From NCBI GenBank assembly GCA_021295755.1, contig JAGWBT010000006.1, positions 1-34,778 on the forward strand: a stretch of 34,778 nucleotides of DNA, written 5' to 3'. Positions 24,331 to 33,126 of this stretch are shown here, piece by piece. Each line of letters begins with the position of its first letter. Within the stretch, counting starts at the first letter, position 1. The DNA comes from Candidatus Poribacteria bacterium (GTDB lineage: Bacteria; Poribacteria; WGA-4E; PCPOR2b). The notes beneath the pieces were generated by a model that was not told the DNA's origin, did not search any database, and was given only the letters and a program-made list of their open reading frames with translations. The position numbers were made by a program, and so were the translations under genes.

Positions 24331-24825
24331 TTACCCAAATTTTTGCTCACTGTCTGCAATAGCGGCAATTTGGGGGGCAGCAGTATTGATTAAGTCTTGG
24401 GTTTTAAGCTCTAGACCTGCTGCGAGGTCACCGCTGCTGATATTGACCTTTTGGCAGCGCGTGATCCCTACATCAAAAATGACCGGCACGTTATCGGGCA
24501 GGCCCAACGGCGCAACGGCACCTTGGACGCAGCCGGTCACAGATAAAATCTCCTCCGCTGTCGCGAAACTCAAGCGTCTCCATTCTGTGGGGACGTAGGC
24601 ACGCACAGCCTTCGGGTTGACGCGTGAGTAACCCAGCACACACGCCATGACGTAGTGCTCATCTTTGTCACGAAGCAGGATGGATTTAACCATTTCGTCT
24701 TTCGACACACCACGTTGGGCTGCCGCTTCCTCGACGGTGAAAACAGGTTCACTGTGCTGTAACAGTCGATAGGAGACCTTGCGTGCATCAAGCAGGTCGA
24801 TAATCTTCGTTCTAATGGTTGTCAT
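24331..24825 (-). CDS. YbaK/ProX-type aminoacyl-tRNA editing protein
   Basis: A 164-residue YbaK/EbsC-family protein, free-standing deacylases that clear mischarged tRNA such as Cys-tRNA(Pro) or Ala-tRNA(Pro). Signature elements are the N-terminal VSYRLLQHSEPVFTVEEAA, the catalytic Lys47 in EMVKSILL, and the CVQGAVAPLGLPDNVPVIFD block around residues 99-118. Length is normal. No strong ribosome-binding site precedes the ATG. Its 3' neighbour is the convergent cupin gene, and it lies downstream of argG on the same strand across a hairpin-containing gap. Confidence 0.88.
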   Translation of the reverse strand: MTTIRTKIIDLLDARKVSYRLLQHSEPVFTVEEAAAQRGVSKDEMVKSILLRDKDEHYVMACVLGYSRVNPKAVRAYVPTEWRRLSFATAEEILSVTGCVQGAVAPLGLPDNVPVIFDVGITRCQKVNISSGDLAAGLELKTQDLINTAAPQIAAIADSEQKFG

Positions 24826-24903
24826 TTGGTCTGTTAATACACATAAATTCGTGGGTTAAACAGGTAAACACGGTCAGAAAGTCGTGGAGATACGTTTGAT
24901 CGA

Positions 24904-24943
24904 GAAGCAAAGAAGGGAGGAAAAATCGCCTCCATCCTTTGCT
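24904..24943 (-). terminator. Hairpin just downstream of argG
   Basis: AAGCAAAG (24904-24911) pairs with CTTTGCTT (24936-24943), and inside it GGAGG (24915-24919) pairs with CCTCC (24928-24932). It begins a few bases after the argG stop on the minus strand. No T-run follows in that direction, so it may stabilise the mRNA end or act as a weak terminator. Confidence 0.45.
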
Positions 24944-24948
24944 TGATG

Positions 24949-26184
24949 CTACTTCGTCTGGCCCGCAGCAGATAACGCCTTCGCACTGACACCGAGAACC
25001 GACAGGAACCCCTCTGAATCCGCGTGGTTGAAGTCGCCGATTGCTTCCATTGAGGAGGTCTCCTCTGAATAGAGTGAGTGCATCACGCCGCCAGCAGAGT
25101 GGAATGCAATGTTTCCTTTATACAGCGCTACGGTAATATCCCCAGAAGCCATGCGGGTGAAAGGTTCAATGGAGGCGAGCATTGATTGGGTAGCGGTATC
25201 GAACCAATAACCTTGATAGATCTGTTCAGCCACATCGACTGATACTCGATCGAAAACCCGACGCGCCCGTCGATCCAAAATGAGTTGAAGCAGGAATTCG
25301 TAACACCGACCGAGCAGCTCCATCCCCGGCGATTCATAAACCCCTCGGCTCTTAATCCCTACGAACCGATTTTCGACGGTGTGAATCCCAATGCCAACGC
25401 CGTTTCTTCCGGCGATGCGATTGGCTTCTGCAAGGGCTTGGAAGGGAATCACCGGACTCCCGTTGACCTCCAACGGTATTCCTCTATCAAACGTGACCGT
25501 GAAGTGTTCAACCTCATCGGGGGCGTCCTTCGGGTGAACACCCATGCCCGGTGTAATAAAGCCAGCAGGCGTTTTGAGGGATTCTAATCTACCCGCTTCA
25601 TGGGTTAAACCGAGCATGTTCGCGTCGGTTGAATACGGTTTCTCATGGGTCGCTCGGATCGGCAGACCGTGTGCATTACAGAAATCGATCATCTCTTTTC
25701 TGCCGCCAAACTGTTTAAGAAACACCGGATCGCGCCACGGGGCATAGACCTCAAAATCGGGATTCAACATATTGGTTGCAATCTGAAACCGGACCTGATC
25801 GTTGCCTCGACCGGTGCAACCGTGTCCCAATATATTGATGCCACGCTTTTCCATTTCAGGCAGGAGTGCCTCAACGGTGATATGTCGAGCGATGCCGGTC
25901 GTATTCCAATATCCCCCTTCATATTTCGCTTGGGATTGGATGACCTTGATTCCCGCCATCGCTAGTTCATCCTTCGCGTCAACGATAACCGCCTCTTGTG
26001 CGCCACATGCCAGCATTCGCTCGCAAATTTCGTCCATGTTTTTTTCATCGGGTTGCCCGAGATCAGCAGTAAAGCAGACAACATTAACCCCGTTATCGAC
26101 TAGCCACCGTGTGATCGTACAGCTATCAAGTCCACCCGAAACCGCTGCGCCAACAGTTTTGCCTTTTAATTGATCAACTGTCAT
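24949..26184 (-). CDS. argG: Argininosuccinate synthase
   Basis: Argininosuccinate synthase joins citrulline and aspartate with ATP, the penultimate step of arginine biosynthesis. The 411-residue protein has the N-type ATP pyrophosphatase loop AVSGGLDSC at residues 14-22, GHGCTGRGNDQVRF, the THEKPYSTDANMLG stretch, and the AGRNGVGIGIHTVENRFVGIKSRGVYESPG core. Length and motifs indicate an active enzyme. The ATG has AAGGAG seven bases upstream. An imperfect promoter-like pair is visible upstream on the minus strand (TTGGAC at 26246-26241 and TACAAT at 26221-26216, with a long 19-bp spacer). No argH or other arginine gene adjoins it. Confidence 0.97.
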   Translation of the reverse strand: MTVDQLKGKTVGAAVSGGLDSCTITRWLVDNGVNVVCFTADLGQPDEKNMDEICERMLACGAQEAVIVDAKDELAMAGIKVIQSQAKYEGGYWNTTGIARHITVEALLPEMEKRGINILGHGCTGRGNDQVRFQIATNMLNPDFEVYAPWRDPVFLKQFGGRKEMIDFCNAHGLPIRATHEKPYSTDANMLGLTHEAGRLESLKTPAGFITPGMGVHPKDAPDEVEHFTVTFDRGIPLEVNGSPVIPFQALAEANRIAGRNGVGIGIHTVENRFVGIKSRGVYESPGMELLGRCYEFLLQLILDRRARRVFDRVSVDVAEQIYQGYWFDTATQSMLASIEPFTRMASGDITVALYKGNIAFHSAGGVMHSLYSEETSSMEAIGDFNHADSEGFLSVLGVSAKALSAAGQTK

Positions 26185-26322
26185 TTTTGTCTCCTTATGA
26201 TAAGTTTTATGTTTAATTGTACACTACGATATAGAATAAAGTCCAATCGGATTTAACATGCGTTTCCGGAACTTCTATAATCGGCAATTCCCAATACCCA
26301 TAGGGGGCTGTCAATGTACTAT

Positions 26323-26705
26323 AACGTAAGCTGCTAGTCGTTGAAGATACATCAATTGGTTGTTATAGCCGGTTTGTTCAACCTTGCGCTCCAGTTGCTT
26401 TGAATCTCGATCTTATGCCATTGCGAGCATCTTCCGACTCGCCCCCGATTTATCGGGATTGTTGTTTGGATCCCGATCTAATCGAGACAATATTGGGGCT
26501 CGATGAAATCGGAGAGAAATGCTATGTGTATCGTCTAGGGATATTGCAAGTTTTTTAGCCCCAGAGGGGCGATATGTGTATAGAAAAGGACATTCCTACA
26601 ACCCAAAGCCCCAGAGGGGTGACATGTGTGTCGTAAATATGGTTAAGCCTAATTTAGATGTCGAGTATGGAAATTCGACCTACGAGCAAACTAGCAACTT
26701 GGGTT
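26323..26705. repeat. MITE-like composite repeat, copy 2
   Basis: This gap element has a left end AACGTAAGCTGCTAG (26323-26337) and a right end CTAGCAACTTGGGTT (26691-26705), i.e. the same inverted end as copies 1 and 3 with a few changes. It contains a CCCCGATTTATCGGG palindrome near 26452 and the paired hairpin units at 26558 and 26608. The interior left part differs from copy 1, so copies share ends and the hairpin pair rather than their whole length. Confidence 0.6.
26558..26635. repeat. Paired GCCCCAGAGGGGC hairpin units, copy 2
   Basis: Units start at 26558 and 26608, 50 bp apart. The second unit has GGGGT in place of GGGGC and is followed by GACATGTGTGTCGTA as in copy 1. A short open frame across this stretch (26519-26722) is a by-product of the repeat, not a gene. 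Confidence 0.75.
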
Positions 26706-26725
26706 ATTATGCAGTGGTATAGCGG

Positions 26726-27874
26726 ATGAAGAAAAGTGCCTTAACAATCCTATTTCTGACGATGTTTCTGGTGATGCTTAGCTTAGGCGTCATTCTCCCA
26801 CATCTAGCATATTATGCGGAAGAGTTGGGAGCAAGTGCCACACAGATCGGATTCTTGATAAGCATTTATTCAGCGATGAAATTAATTTTTGCGCCAGTGT
26901 GGGGACGCCTCTCAGATCAACATGGTCGGAAACCTGCAATCCTGATAGGGCTCATTGGTAATGCAGGTGCACTGATTCTGTTTGGTGCAGTGAAGAGTTT
27001 GCCTTGGCTATTCATCGCGCGTGGTTTATCTGGCGTATTTTCTGCAGCTATCCTGCCAACGGTAATGGCTTATGTTGCGGATGTCACAACAGAGGAGGAC
27101 CGGGGGAAAGGAATGGGCTTAATGGGTGCTGCGATGGGGTTAGGTTTTATTGCGGGACCCGGCATCGGTGGAATTATAGGCAGCCACAACCTACCATTTT
27201 TCATCGCCGGTGGGTTGTCCCTAGCCACTTTCTGTTTTGCCCTAATCCTTTTGCCGGAATCTCTCAAACTTACTGAACTTCCCAATACGCAGGAAGCAGT
27301 TATCTCTCCTTGGTCAGCGATGAATCACCCACTGACACCGCTCTTTCTCGTTGCTTTCTTCTCAGCGTTCATCTTTTCAGGATTGGAGACGATTCTTCCG
27401 CTATCTATCAAAGACCGATTGAGCTACGGGGCAAAAGAGCTAGGGATAATGTTAGTGATCATGGGAACATTTATCGCTCTGCTGCAGGGCAGTGTTTTAG
27501 GAAAAATGATTAACGTCTTCGGGGAGTTCAAACTGATTATTATCGGCTTGTTGCTTAACGCAGTGGGAATGGCACTGCTCCCTTGGCCAAAAGCATTCGC
27601 GATGCTCACCCTTTACCTGTCAATTGCTGGAATCGGCAATCAGATTATTCGCCCGACAAATGCCTCATGGATTTCTAAGCAAACCAAATTCGGTCAAGGT
27701 GCCGCGATTGGTGTGATGGACGCGTTTCTTAGTCTCGGGCGGGTATTAGGACCTCCTTTTGCCGGGAAGCTGTACACACCCGAAACCTTCCAAATCTTCT
27801 GCTGGATCTCGACTGGTATTCTTGTAGCGGTAGCTGCCTGCTTATTCTATCCGTTGCGACGGGTTGGTCAATGA
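26726..27874 (+). CDS. Major facilitator superfamily transporter (drug-efflux type)
   Basis: A 382-residue inner-membrane transporter with about 12 hydrophobic segments. The loop between helices 2 and 3 carries motif A, GRLSDQHGRKPAILIG, and helix 5 carries GPGIGGIIG, the motif C of drug:H+ antiporters in the 12-helix TetA/Bmr-like group. There is no signal peptide; the first helix begins at residue 5. The ribosome-binding site is weak (AGCGG). The gene begins 20 bp after a composite repeat and has no cotranscribed neighbour. An efflux role is favoured, but the substrate is unknown. Confidence 0.87.
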   Translation: MKKSALTILFLTMFLVMLSLGVILPHLAYYAEELGASATQIGFLISIYSAMKLIFAPVWGRLSDQHGRKPAILIGLIGNAGALILFGAVKSLPWLFIARGLSGVFSAAILPTVMAYVADVTTEEDRGKGMGLMGAAMGLGFIAGPGIGGIIGSHNLPFFIAGGLSLATFCFALILLPESLKLTELPNTQEAVISPWSAMNHPLTPLFLVAFFSAFIFSGLETILPLSIKDRLSYGAKELGIMLVIMGTFIALLQGSVLGKMINVFGEFKLIIIGLLLNAVGMALLPWPKAFAMLTLYLSIAGIGNQIIRPTNASWISKQTKFGQGAAIGVMDAFLSLGRVLGPPFAGKLYTPETFQIFCWISTGILVAVAACLFYPLRRVGQ

Positions 27875-27992
27875 GCGAGATTTTAAGGGAGCTATATTGA
27901 GGTTGGATCAAGTATGACAATGCTGAAAACCTAATCTTATCACACAGAGATGTTCTAGAAGGACAAAAGATTCGGCGCACAATAGGTTGGAT

Positions 27993-28283
27993 TTATTCAC
28001 GAGGTGTATCGGAAGGTGGTACAATCTTGTATACAACTTCACCGGGCTTAATATAGCTGAGTCGTCGTGCCAACCGCTCTTTCGTGAGTTCGTCCGTTTT
28101 CAGCTTTTCCACCCGAACTTTTAGCCGATCACGTTCGCGTTCGAGTGCTGCCAACTCATCTAAGGAACGCTGTTTGATCTGGCGGGCTTCTTGCCAATTC
28201 TGAAACCCTTCCACAAACCGATATAGGCTAATCAATAACATGATAACAGCGAGAATAGATAGCCCAGGTTGGATAAATCGCAT
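27993..28283 (-). CDS. Septum formation initiator family protein (FtsB/DivIC-like)
   Basis: A 96-residue bitopic membrane protein: a membrane segment at about residues 6-24, a basic and acidic coiled coil at about 30-70 (RSLDELAALERERDRLKVRVEKL), then the short conserved tail RRLSYIKPGEVVYKIV. This is the layout of FtsB/DivIC, which bridges FtsL and FtsQ in the division complex. The tail motif YxxPGE is shared by the family. The start follows GAGGAAG. It follows coaD on the same strand with 40 bp between them, so the two are probably cotranscribed. Confidence 0.85.
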   Translation of the reverse strand: MRFIQPGLSILAVIMLLISLYRFVEGFQNWQEARQIKQRSLDELAALERERDRLKVRVEKLKTDELTKERLARRLSYIKPGEVVYKIVPPSDTPRE

Positions 28284-28323
28284 GGTGTGGTCTTCCTCAC
28301 TCTATTGATTTAGATTGGCATTT

Positions 28324-28851
28324 TTAATCCTTCGGCGGACCATATTTCTTGCATAACATTTCAACAACAACCGGCGGTACCATCTCTAACAACTTTTCAT
28401 TACTCACTTGCATACCACCCATCTGTGCCACCTGCATGACTAGCGTTGAACTCAAATGGGCATACTTAGTATTTGCCATCATAAACAATGTATCCACTTG
28501 TGGCGCGATTTGGCGATTCATCAGCGACATTTGGAACTCATTTTCAAAATCGGAGAATGCTCGTAGCCCTCGAATGATTGCAGAGGCACCGCGCTCTTGG
28601 GCATATTGCGCCGTGAGTCCTGAATACTGATCGATGGTGACGTTCGGATAAGGTTGGATCACAGTTTCCAACATCTCAATCCGTTCTGCCAGTGTGAAGC
28701 GCGTATTCTTGGTAGGATTAATACCGATTAACACAGTCAACTCATCGAAAACGGTGAGCGCGGAAACTCGATCTATCAAATCTGCATGACCGTTGGTGAG
28801 CGGATCAAAGCTGCCAGGGTAAACGGCAATTTTTTTCGACAAGACTGTCAT
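28324..28851 (-). CDS. coaD: Pantetheine-phosphate adenylyltransferase
   Basis: CoaD transfers AMP from ATP to 4'-phosphopantetheine, the penultimate step of coenzyme A synthesis. The nucleotidyltransferase motif is YPGSFDPLTNGH (His22 the catalytic histidine), with RGLRAFSDFENEFQMSLMNR and the late LSSTLVMQVAQMGG motif. Length is 159-175 in the family, and this is 175 from the ATG. The ATG at 28851 touches its AAAGGA directly, which is poor spacing; the in-frame TTG at 28842 lies at good distance from the same AAAGGA and gives the typical start SKKIAVYPGSFDP. Either start is possible. Confidence 0.95.
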   Translation of the reverse strand: MTVLSKKIAVYPGSFDPLTNGHADLIDRVSALTVFDELTVLIGINPTKNTRFTLAERIEMLETVIQPYPNVTIDQYSGLTAQYAQERGASAIIRGLRAFSDFENEFQMSLMNRQIAPQVDTLFMMANTKYAHLSSTLVMQVAQMGGMQVSNEKLLEMVPPVVVEMLCKKYGPPKD

Positions 28852-29232
28852 TCCTTTCTTCCGAGAGTTCCATTAAACAGCACCTACTCAATTTTGTTAT
28901 TCTGAAGAATCTTAACACACCGCTGCTGTATCCGTCAACCTCAAAATCGGTCACAAATCAGACTGATTAAAACGATAAAAAGAAGAAGGATTAGGGGCAT
29001 TTATGGTGAATTAGAGAAATAAGTAGACATCTACCAATAACGCCGACCTTCGAGAGGCCTCCAAAGTCCCCCTGACAAGGGGGATTTAGGGGGTTGGCTG
29101 TGCATCGAGAGCGTTTAAGTAATTCTAAAATCTACCATAAATAGCCCTCAAAGAAGGATACTGTGTTCTACAAAGGAGGTCTAAAGTGTGGTAAAATAGG
29201 AAATATCATCCTCAAATGAGAAAGGAAGCTAG
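28852..29232. repeat. Gene-free gap with inverted repeats
   Basis: No gene is visible in these 381 bp. The gap contains a TCCCCCT/AGGGGGA hairpin (29067-29084) within a wider AAAGTCCCCCTGACAAGG unit that continues to a GATTTAGGGGGTT half, a repeat type found in many bacterial genomes. It also holds imperfect inverted ATTTATGGTGAATTAG-like and AATTCTAAAATCTACC arms on either side of that hairpin. A possible -10 TAAAAT is at 29192-29197 before the CoA-transferase gene, but with no clear -35. Confidence 0.55.
29067..29084. repeat. TCCCCCT-GACA-AGGGGGA hairpin
   Basis: A perfect 7-bp stem with a GACA loop, followed by TTTAGGGGGTT. It is not followed by a T-run, so it is more likely a dispersed repeat than a terminator of either flanking gene. 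Confidence 0.65.
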
Positions 29233-30420
29233 ATGGCAGGACCATTAAAAGGAATACGAGTTTTAGATCTCACGCGTATTTTAGCAGGTCCCTACGCAAC
29301 GATGATCTTGCGGGACCTTGGCGCGGAGGTCATCAAGATCGAGCAGCCCGGGACCGGAGATGAGGCAAGGGATTTCGGTCCCTTCAAAAATGACTTCAGT
29401 CTCTACTTTATGAGCGTCAATCGAGGGAAAAAAAGTGTTACCTTGAACTTGAAGTCTCGGCGCGGTAAAGAACTCTTCCTGCAGTTGGTCAAGGGTTCGG
29501 ATATCCTTGTTGAGAATTTTCGACCCGGGACGATGGAAAAACTTGGCTTGGATTACGAATCGCTCAAGGAGCACCATCCGTCTCTGCTCTATGCTGCCTG
29601 CTCAGGATTCGGGCAAACAGGACCGTATGCAATGCGGGGAGCATACGATATGATTATTCAGGGAATGGGAGGAATTATTAGTATAACCGGTGAGCCGGAG
29701 CGCCCGCCTGTGCGGGTGGGAACTTCGATTGGTGATATAACATCAGCGTTGTTCACCGCTATCGGGATCCTCTCCGCACTTCGGCATCGCGATCAAACCG
29801 GCGAAGGACAACTCATTGACGTTGGGATGCTCGATTGTCAGGTAGCAATCTTGGAAAACGCAATGGTTCGCTATTTCTCTACCGGCGACATTCCACGTCC
29901 GCTAGGCAGGCGACATCCAGCGATAACGCCGTTTGAGGTCTTTGAATCCGCTGATGGTTATGTGGTTATCGCAATCGGAAACAACGATCTGTGGCGGAAG
30001 TTTTGTGAACATGTCGGTCATCCCGAGTTAATCGACGATGAGCGGTTCTACACGAATGCGCTGCGCACCGAGAACCACGAATCCCTTTTTCCAATTCTCG
30101 CTGAAATCATGTGCCGCCGCACCACCGATGCGTGGGTTGAAGCGTTGGAGGAAATTGGCGTACCGTGCGGTCCAGTAAACACCGTTGATAAGGTGGCAAA
30201 TGACCCTCAAGTATTGGCGCGAGACATGATCGCTGAAGTTGAACATGACACAACCGGCACCGTTCAGGTTCCGGGGATTCCGATCAAACTCTCAGAAACA
30301 CCCGGTCAGATCGATGCACCCGCGCCAAATCTCGGAGAGCATACGTCGGAAGTGTTGACCGGCTTGTTGGGACTGGAAACAGAGGAAGTTAATCAATTGA
30401 AGCAAGATGGCACTGTGTAA
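29233..30420 (+). CDS. Family III CoA-transferase (CaiB/BaiF/Frc type)
   Basis: A 395-residue family III CoA-transferase that moves CoA between carboxylic acids. Hallmarks are the N-terminal LKGIRVLDLTRILAGPYATM and DLGAEVIKIEQPGTGD, NFRPGTMEKLGLDYE, the catalytic Asp139 in RGAYDMIIQGMGG, and GVPCGPVNTVDKVANDPQV near residue 315. Typical substrates are carnitine, formyl, mesaconyl or aromatic acyl-CoAs, which cannot be chosen from sequence. The ATG follows AAAGGAAGC. The two-domain hydrolase gene starts 20 bp downstream, so the pair is probably cotranscribed. Confidence 0.93.
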   Translation: MAGPLKGIRVLDLTRILAGPYATMILRDLGAEVIKIEQPGTGDEARDFGPFKNDFSLYFMSVNRGKKSVTLNLKSRRGKELFLQLVKGSDILVENFRPGTMEKLGLDYESLKEHHPSLLYAACSGFGQTGPYAMRGAYDMIIQGMGGIISITGEPERPPVRVGTSIGDITSALFTAIGILSALRHRDQTGEGQLIDVGMLDCQVAILENAMVRYFSTGDIPRPLGRRHPAITPFEVFESADGYVVIAIGNNDLWRKFCEHVGHPELIDDERFYTNALRTENHESLFPILAEIMCRRTTDAWVEALEEIGVPCGPVNTVDKVANDPQVLARDMIAEVEHDTTGTVQVPGIPIKLSETPGQIDAPAPNLGEHTSEVLTGLLGLETEEVNQLKQDGTV

Positions 30421-30440
30421 AACGTGGGGGAAAGTTTGCT

Positions 30441-32738
30441 ATGAATACTTCTACATTTGGTCTTGGGTTTTTGGCTTCAGCGGCATCAGCAGAAACTGAC
30501 ACCTTACCGGGGACAAACCCGCTAACAATGGGTGGCGATCTCGCCGCTCAAATGGTAACGAGTTTGGATGAGTTTGTCGCGCAAGCAGTAGCGGACTCTG
30601 TCGAATCGCGTCAGGAGCTGTGGAATCGGGACTATCGTTCCCACGCGGCTTATGCCGATTCGATCGCACCAAATCGTGAACGCTTCAGACAATATATCGG
30701 CTGTGTGGATGAGAGAGTCCCGATTGACGCCCTCCACTATATTGCAACAACAGCGCAAACAGCCGAAATTGCAAAAGCAGAAGGGTATACCGTGTACGCT
30801 GTGCGGTGGCACGTATTCGACGGTGTGGACGGAGAAGGGCTCCTGTTAGAACCGGAGGGTGAGCCCGTCGCCCAAGTAATCGCACTCCCCGATGCGGACT
30901 GGACGCCGGAGATGCTTGCAGGGTTCAACAACGGAATACCGCAGGAGGCACAGTTTGCCCGCCGTTTAGCTGAACAGGGCTGCCGGATTGTCGTGCCTAC
31001 GCTGATAGATCGAGACGATAGATGGTCGGGCAACCCGAAAATCGAGCGTATGACCAACCAGACCCACCGTGAATTTATCTATCGCATGGCGTTTGAATTG
31101 GGACGACACATCATCGGTTACGAGATACAGAAGGTGCTCGCGTTAGTAGATTGGATGAGCCGTGCCGAAAATCACCCGCCGATTGGAGTCATCGGCTATG
31201 GCGAGGGAGGGTTGTTGGCACTTTATAGTGCTGCTGTGGACACACGGATCGATGCAGCGGTTGTCAGCGGCTATTTTCAGGCGCGTGAAGAGGTCTGGCA
31301 AGAACCTATTTATCGGAATGTTTGGGCGTTGTTACACGAATTCGGCGATGCGGAGATAGCAAGCCTCATCGCACCACGAACACTGATCGTTGAAGCTAGC
31401 CACGGCGTTGAGGTGGAGGGACCACCGCCAGTACGTAATGGACGCGCTGGCGCTGCGCCGGGGAGATTGATTACACCGCCGCTAGCATCGGTGAAAGCGG
31501 AATTTGATCGAGCCCATGCGTCGTATGAGCAATTGGGGGTTGGGCAGAATCTTAGCCTTGTGGAGCCAGACAACGGCGGTGATTCACCCGGATCTGACGC
31601 TGCGCTGACGGGTTTCCTTAACGCACTCGGTCAGAATCAACCGCTTGTTCCATCGGGGACCCCACCACAGGATAAGCGCACAGGGTTTTCGCCTGAAGCA
31701 CGGCAACACCACCAATTTCATCAACTGATCGCATTCACACAAGACGCCCTACGCCAAGCCGCATCTCGGCGTGAAACTCTTTGGTCAAAAGCGGATCGAT
31801 CTTCAATTGAACGGTGGCAGGACACCTGTCAATACTATCGTGACTATCTCTGGGATGAAGTTATCGGCAGATGTCCATCACCGAGTGTCCTAGCCAATCC
31901 CCGGACCCGGCTGATTTACGATGAACCGGGCTTTAAGGGGTATGAAGTTGTCCTTGATGTTTGGGAGGAAACGTTTGCGTACGGCATCTTACTAGTTCCC
32001 AAGGGAATTGAGCCGGACGAACGCCGTCCGGTGGTGGTCTGTCAGCATGGGTTGGAGGGTAGATCGCAGGACGTAGTCGATCCGAAAATCGAATCTCCTT
32101 ACAACGCCTACGGTGCTGAGTTAGCGAATCAAGGGTTCATTGTCTATGCCCCGCAAAACGCCTACATCGGTCAGGATGCCTTCCGCGTCATCCAACGCAA
32201 AGCAAACCCCGTTAAGTGGTCGCTCTTTTCGCTAATCACCCGCCAGCACGAGCGGACGCTTGAATGGCTTGCGGAACAACCCTTTGTGAACGCTGAACGG
32301 ATCGGATTCTACGGATTATCTTACGGCGGCAAGACTGCGATGCGCGTTCCTGCCCTACTCGACGGTTATGCCTTGTCTATCTGTTCAGCAGATTTCAACG
32401 AGTGGATCGTCAAAAATGCGACATACGATTCTCGCTACAGCTATATGTTTACCGGCGAATACGAGATGCCAGAGTTCAATCTTGGCAACACCTTCAACTA
32501 CGCGGAGATGGCGTGGTTGATTGCACCCAGACCGTTTATGGTTGAGCGCGGACATTACGACGGCGTGGCACCGGACGAATGGGTCGCTTACGAATACGCA
32601 ATTGTGCGGCACCTTTATGCCAATCTTGGCATCCCCGATCGGACAGAGATTGAGTTCTTTGACAGCGGACACGAGATTAACGGACAGGGGACATTTCGCT
32701 TCTTGCACCACCATCTAACCGAAGGAAACTCATCATAA
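30441..32738 (+). CDS. Tandem alpha/beta-hydrolase (dienelactone hydrolase-like), N-terminal copy degenerate
   Basis: A 765-residue protein built from two similar hydrolase halves. The C-terminal half (about 420-765) has the complete nucleophile elbow GLSYGG with Ser627, an oxyanion-type VVVCQHGLEG, an acid region ERGHYDGVAPDEW (about 702-714), and His744 in DSGHE, as in large dienelactone hydrolase/acetyl xylan esterase-like proteins. The N-terminal half (about 45-400) has the equivalent elbow as GYGEGG, with Gly254 where Ser should be, and is probably non-catalytic. Both halves share features such as a RQELW/RETLW start segment and a closing PR-F/L-VE strand. A leading LASAASA could be a weak signal, but it lacks basic residues. 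Cotranscribed with the CoA-transferase; the substrate is unknown. Confidence 0.75.
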   Translation: MNTSTFGLGFLASAASAETDTLPGTNPLTMGGDLAAQMVTSLDEFVAQAVADSVESRQELWNRDYRSHAAYADSIAPNRERFRQYIGCVDERVPIDALHYIATTAQTAEIAKAEGYTVYAVRWHVFDGVDGEGLLLEPEGEPVAQVIALPDADWTPEMLAGFNNGIPQEAQFARRLAEQGCRIVVPTLIDRDDRWSGNPKIERMTNQTHREFIYRMAFELGRHIIGYEIQKVLALVDWMSRAENHPPIGVIGYGEGGLLALYSAAVDTRIDAAVVSGYFQAREEVWQEPIYRNVWALLHEFGDAEIASLIAPRTLIVEASHGVEVEGPPPVRNGRAGAAPGRLITPPLASVKAEFDRAHASYEQLGVGQNLSLVEPDNGGDSPGSDAALTGFLNALGQNQPLVPSGTPPQDKRTGFSPEARQHHQFHQLIAFTQDALRQAASRRETLWSKADRSSIERWQDTCQYYRDYLWDEVIGRCPSPSVLANPRTRLIYDEPGFKGYEVVLDVWEETFAYGILLVPKGIEPDERRPVVVCQHGLEGRSQDVVDPKIESPYNAYGAELANQGFIVYAPQNAYIGQDAFRVIQRKANPVKWSLFSLITRQHERTLEWLAEQPFVNAERIGFYGLSYGGKTAMRVPALLDGYALSICSADFNEWIVKNATYDSRYSYMFTGEYEMPEFNLGNTFNYAEMAWLIAPRPFMVERGHYDGVAPDEWVAYEYAIVRHLYANLGIPDRTEIEFFDSGHEINGQGTFRFLHHHLTEGNSS

Positions 32739-32827
32739 TTATAGAGTAACCCAAGTTCTAGTGTATGTGTGGCGCGATAAAATCGACTCCTATCCCCGTA
32801 GGTCGGGCATATTGCCCGATCTACAAA

Positions 32828-32906
32828 GCCCCAGAGGGGCGATATGTATATAGAACATCAACAAACCAATTCTCTCAAGCCCCAGAGGGGCGACATGTGT
32901 ATCGTC
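32828..32906. repeat. Paired GCCCCAGAGGGGC hairpin units, copy 3
   Basis: Units start at 32828 and 32879, again 51 bp apart. The first is followed by GATATGTATATAG and the second by GACATGTGTATCGT, the same small secondary arms as in copies 1 and 2 with single-base changes that keep most of the pairing. Confidence 0.75.
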
Positions 32907-33098
32907 CATTTGGTTATTTCTAATGGCTGTCGGGCATGAAAACTCGACCTACACCAGATTTATCGGGGTTGTCTAGATTCTGTTGACATTTGAAAATTGA
33001 GCCAATATTGATGTTCTTTGGACGTATTACCCTATCGGTTTAGAAAAATGGAAGTTTCCTACGAATTAGGCTTGCTTCTATGTCCTAGTGGGGCTATC

Positions 33099-33126
33099 GT
33101 AGGGAACAACGATCGTTGTTCCCTAC
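33099..33126. repeat. 28-bp perfect palindrome
   Basis: GTAGGGAACAACGA followed directly by its exact reverse complement. A second copy with one mismatch is at 34107-34134, on the other side of the methyltransferase gene. Confidence 0.8.

Noticed and set aside
26519-26722. A 67-codon open frame between argG and the MFS gene
   Set aside because: It runs through the composite repeat and its sequence is simply the translation of the repeated hairpin units; no ribosome-binding site and no domain.
29067-29084. Intrinsic terminator
   Set aside because: Strong stem but no T-run in either direction; it belongs to a dispersed repeat.
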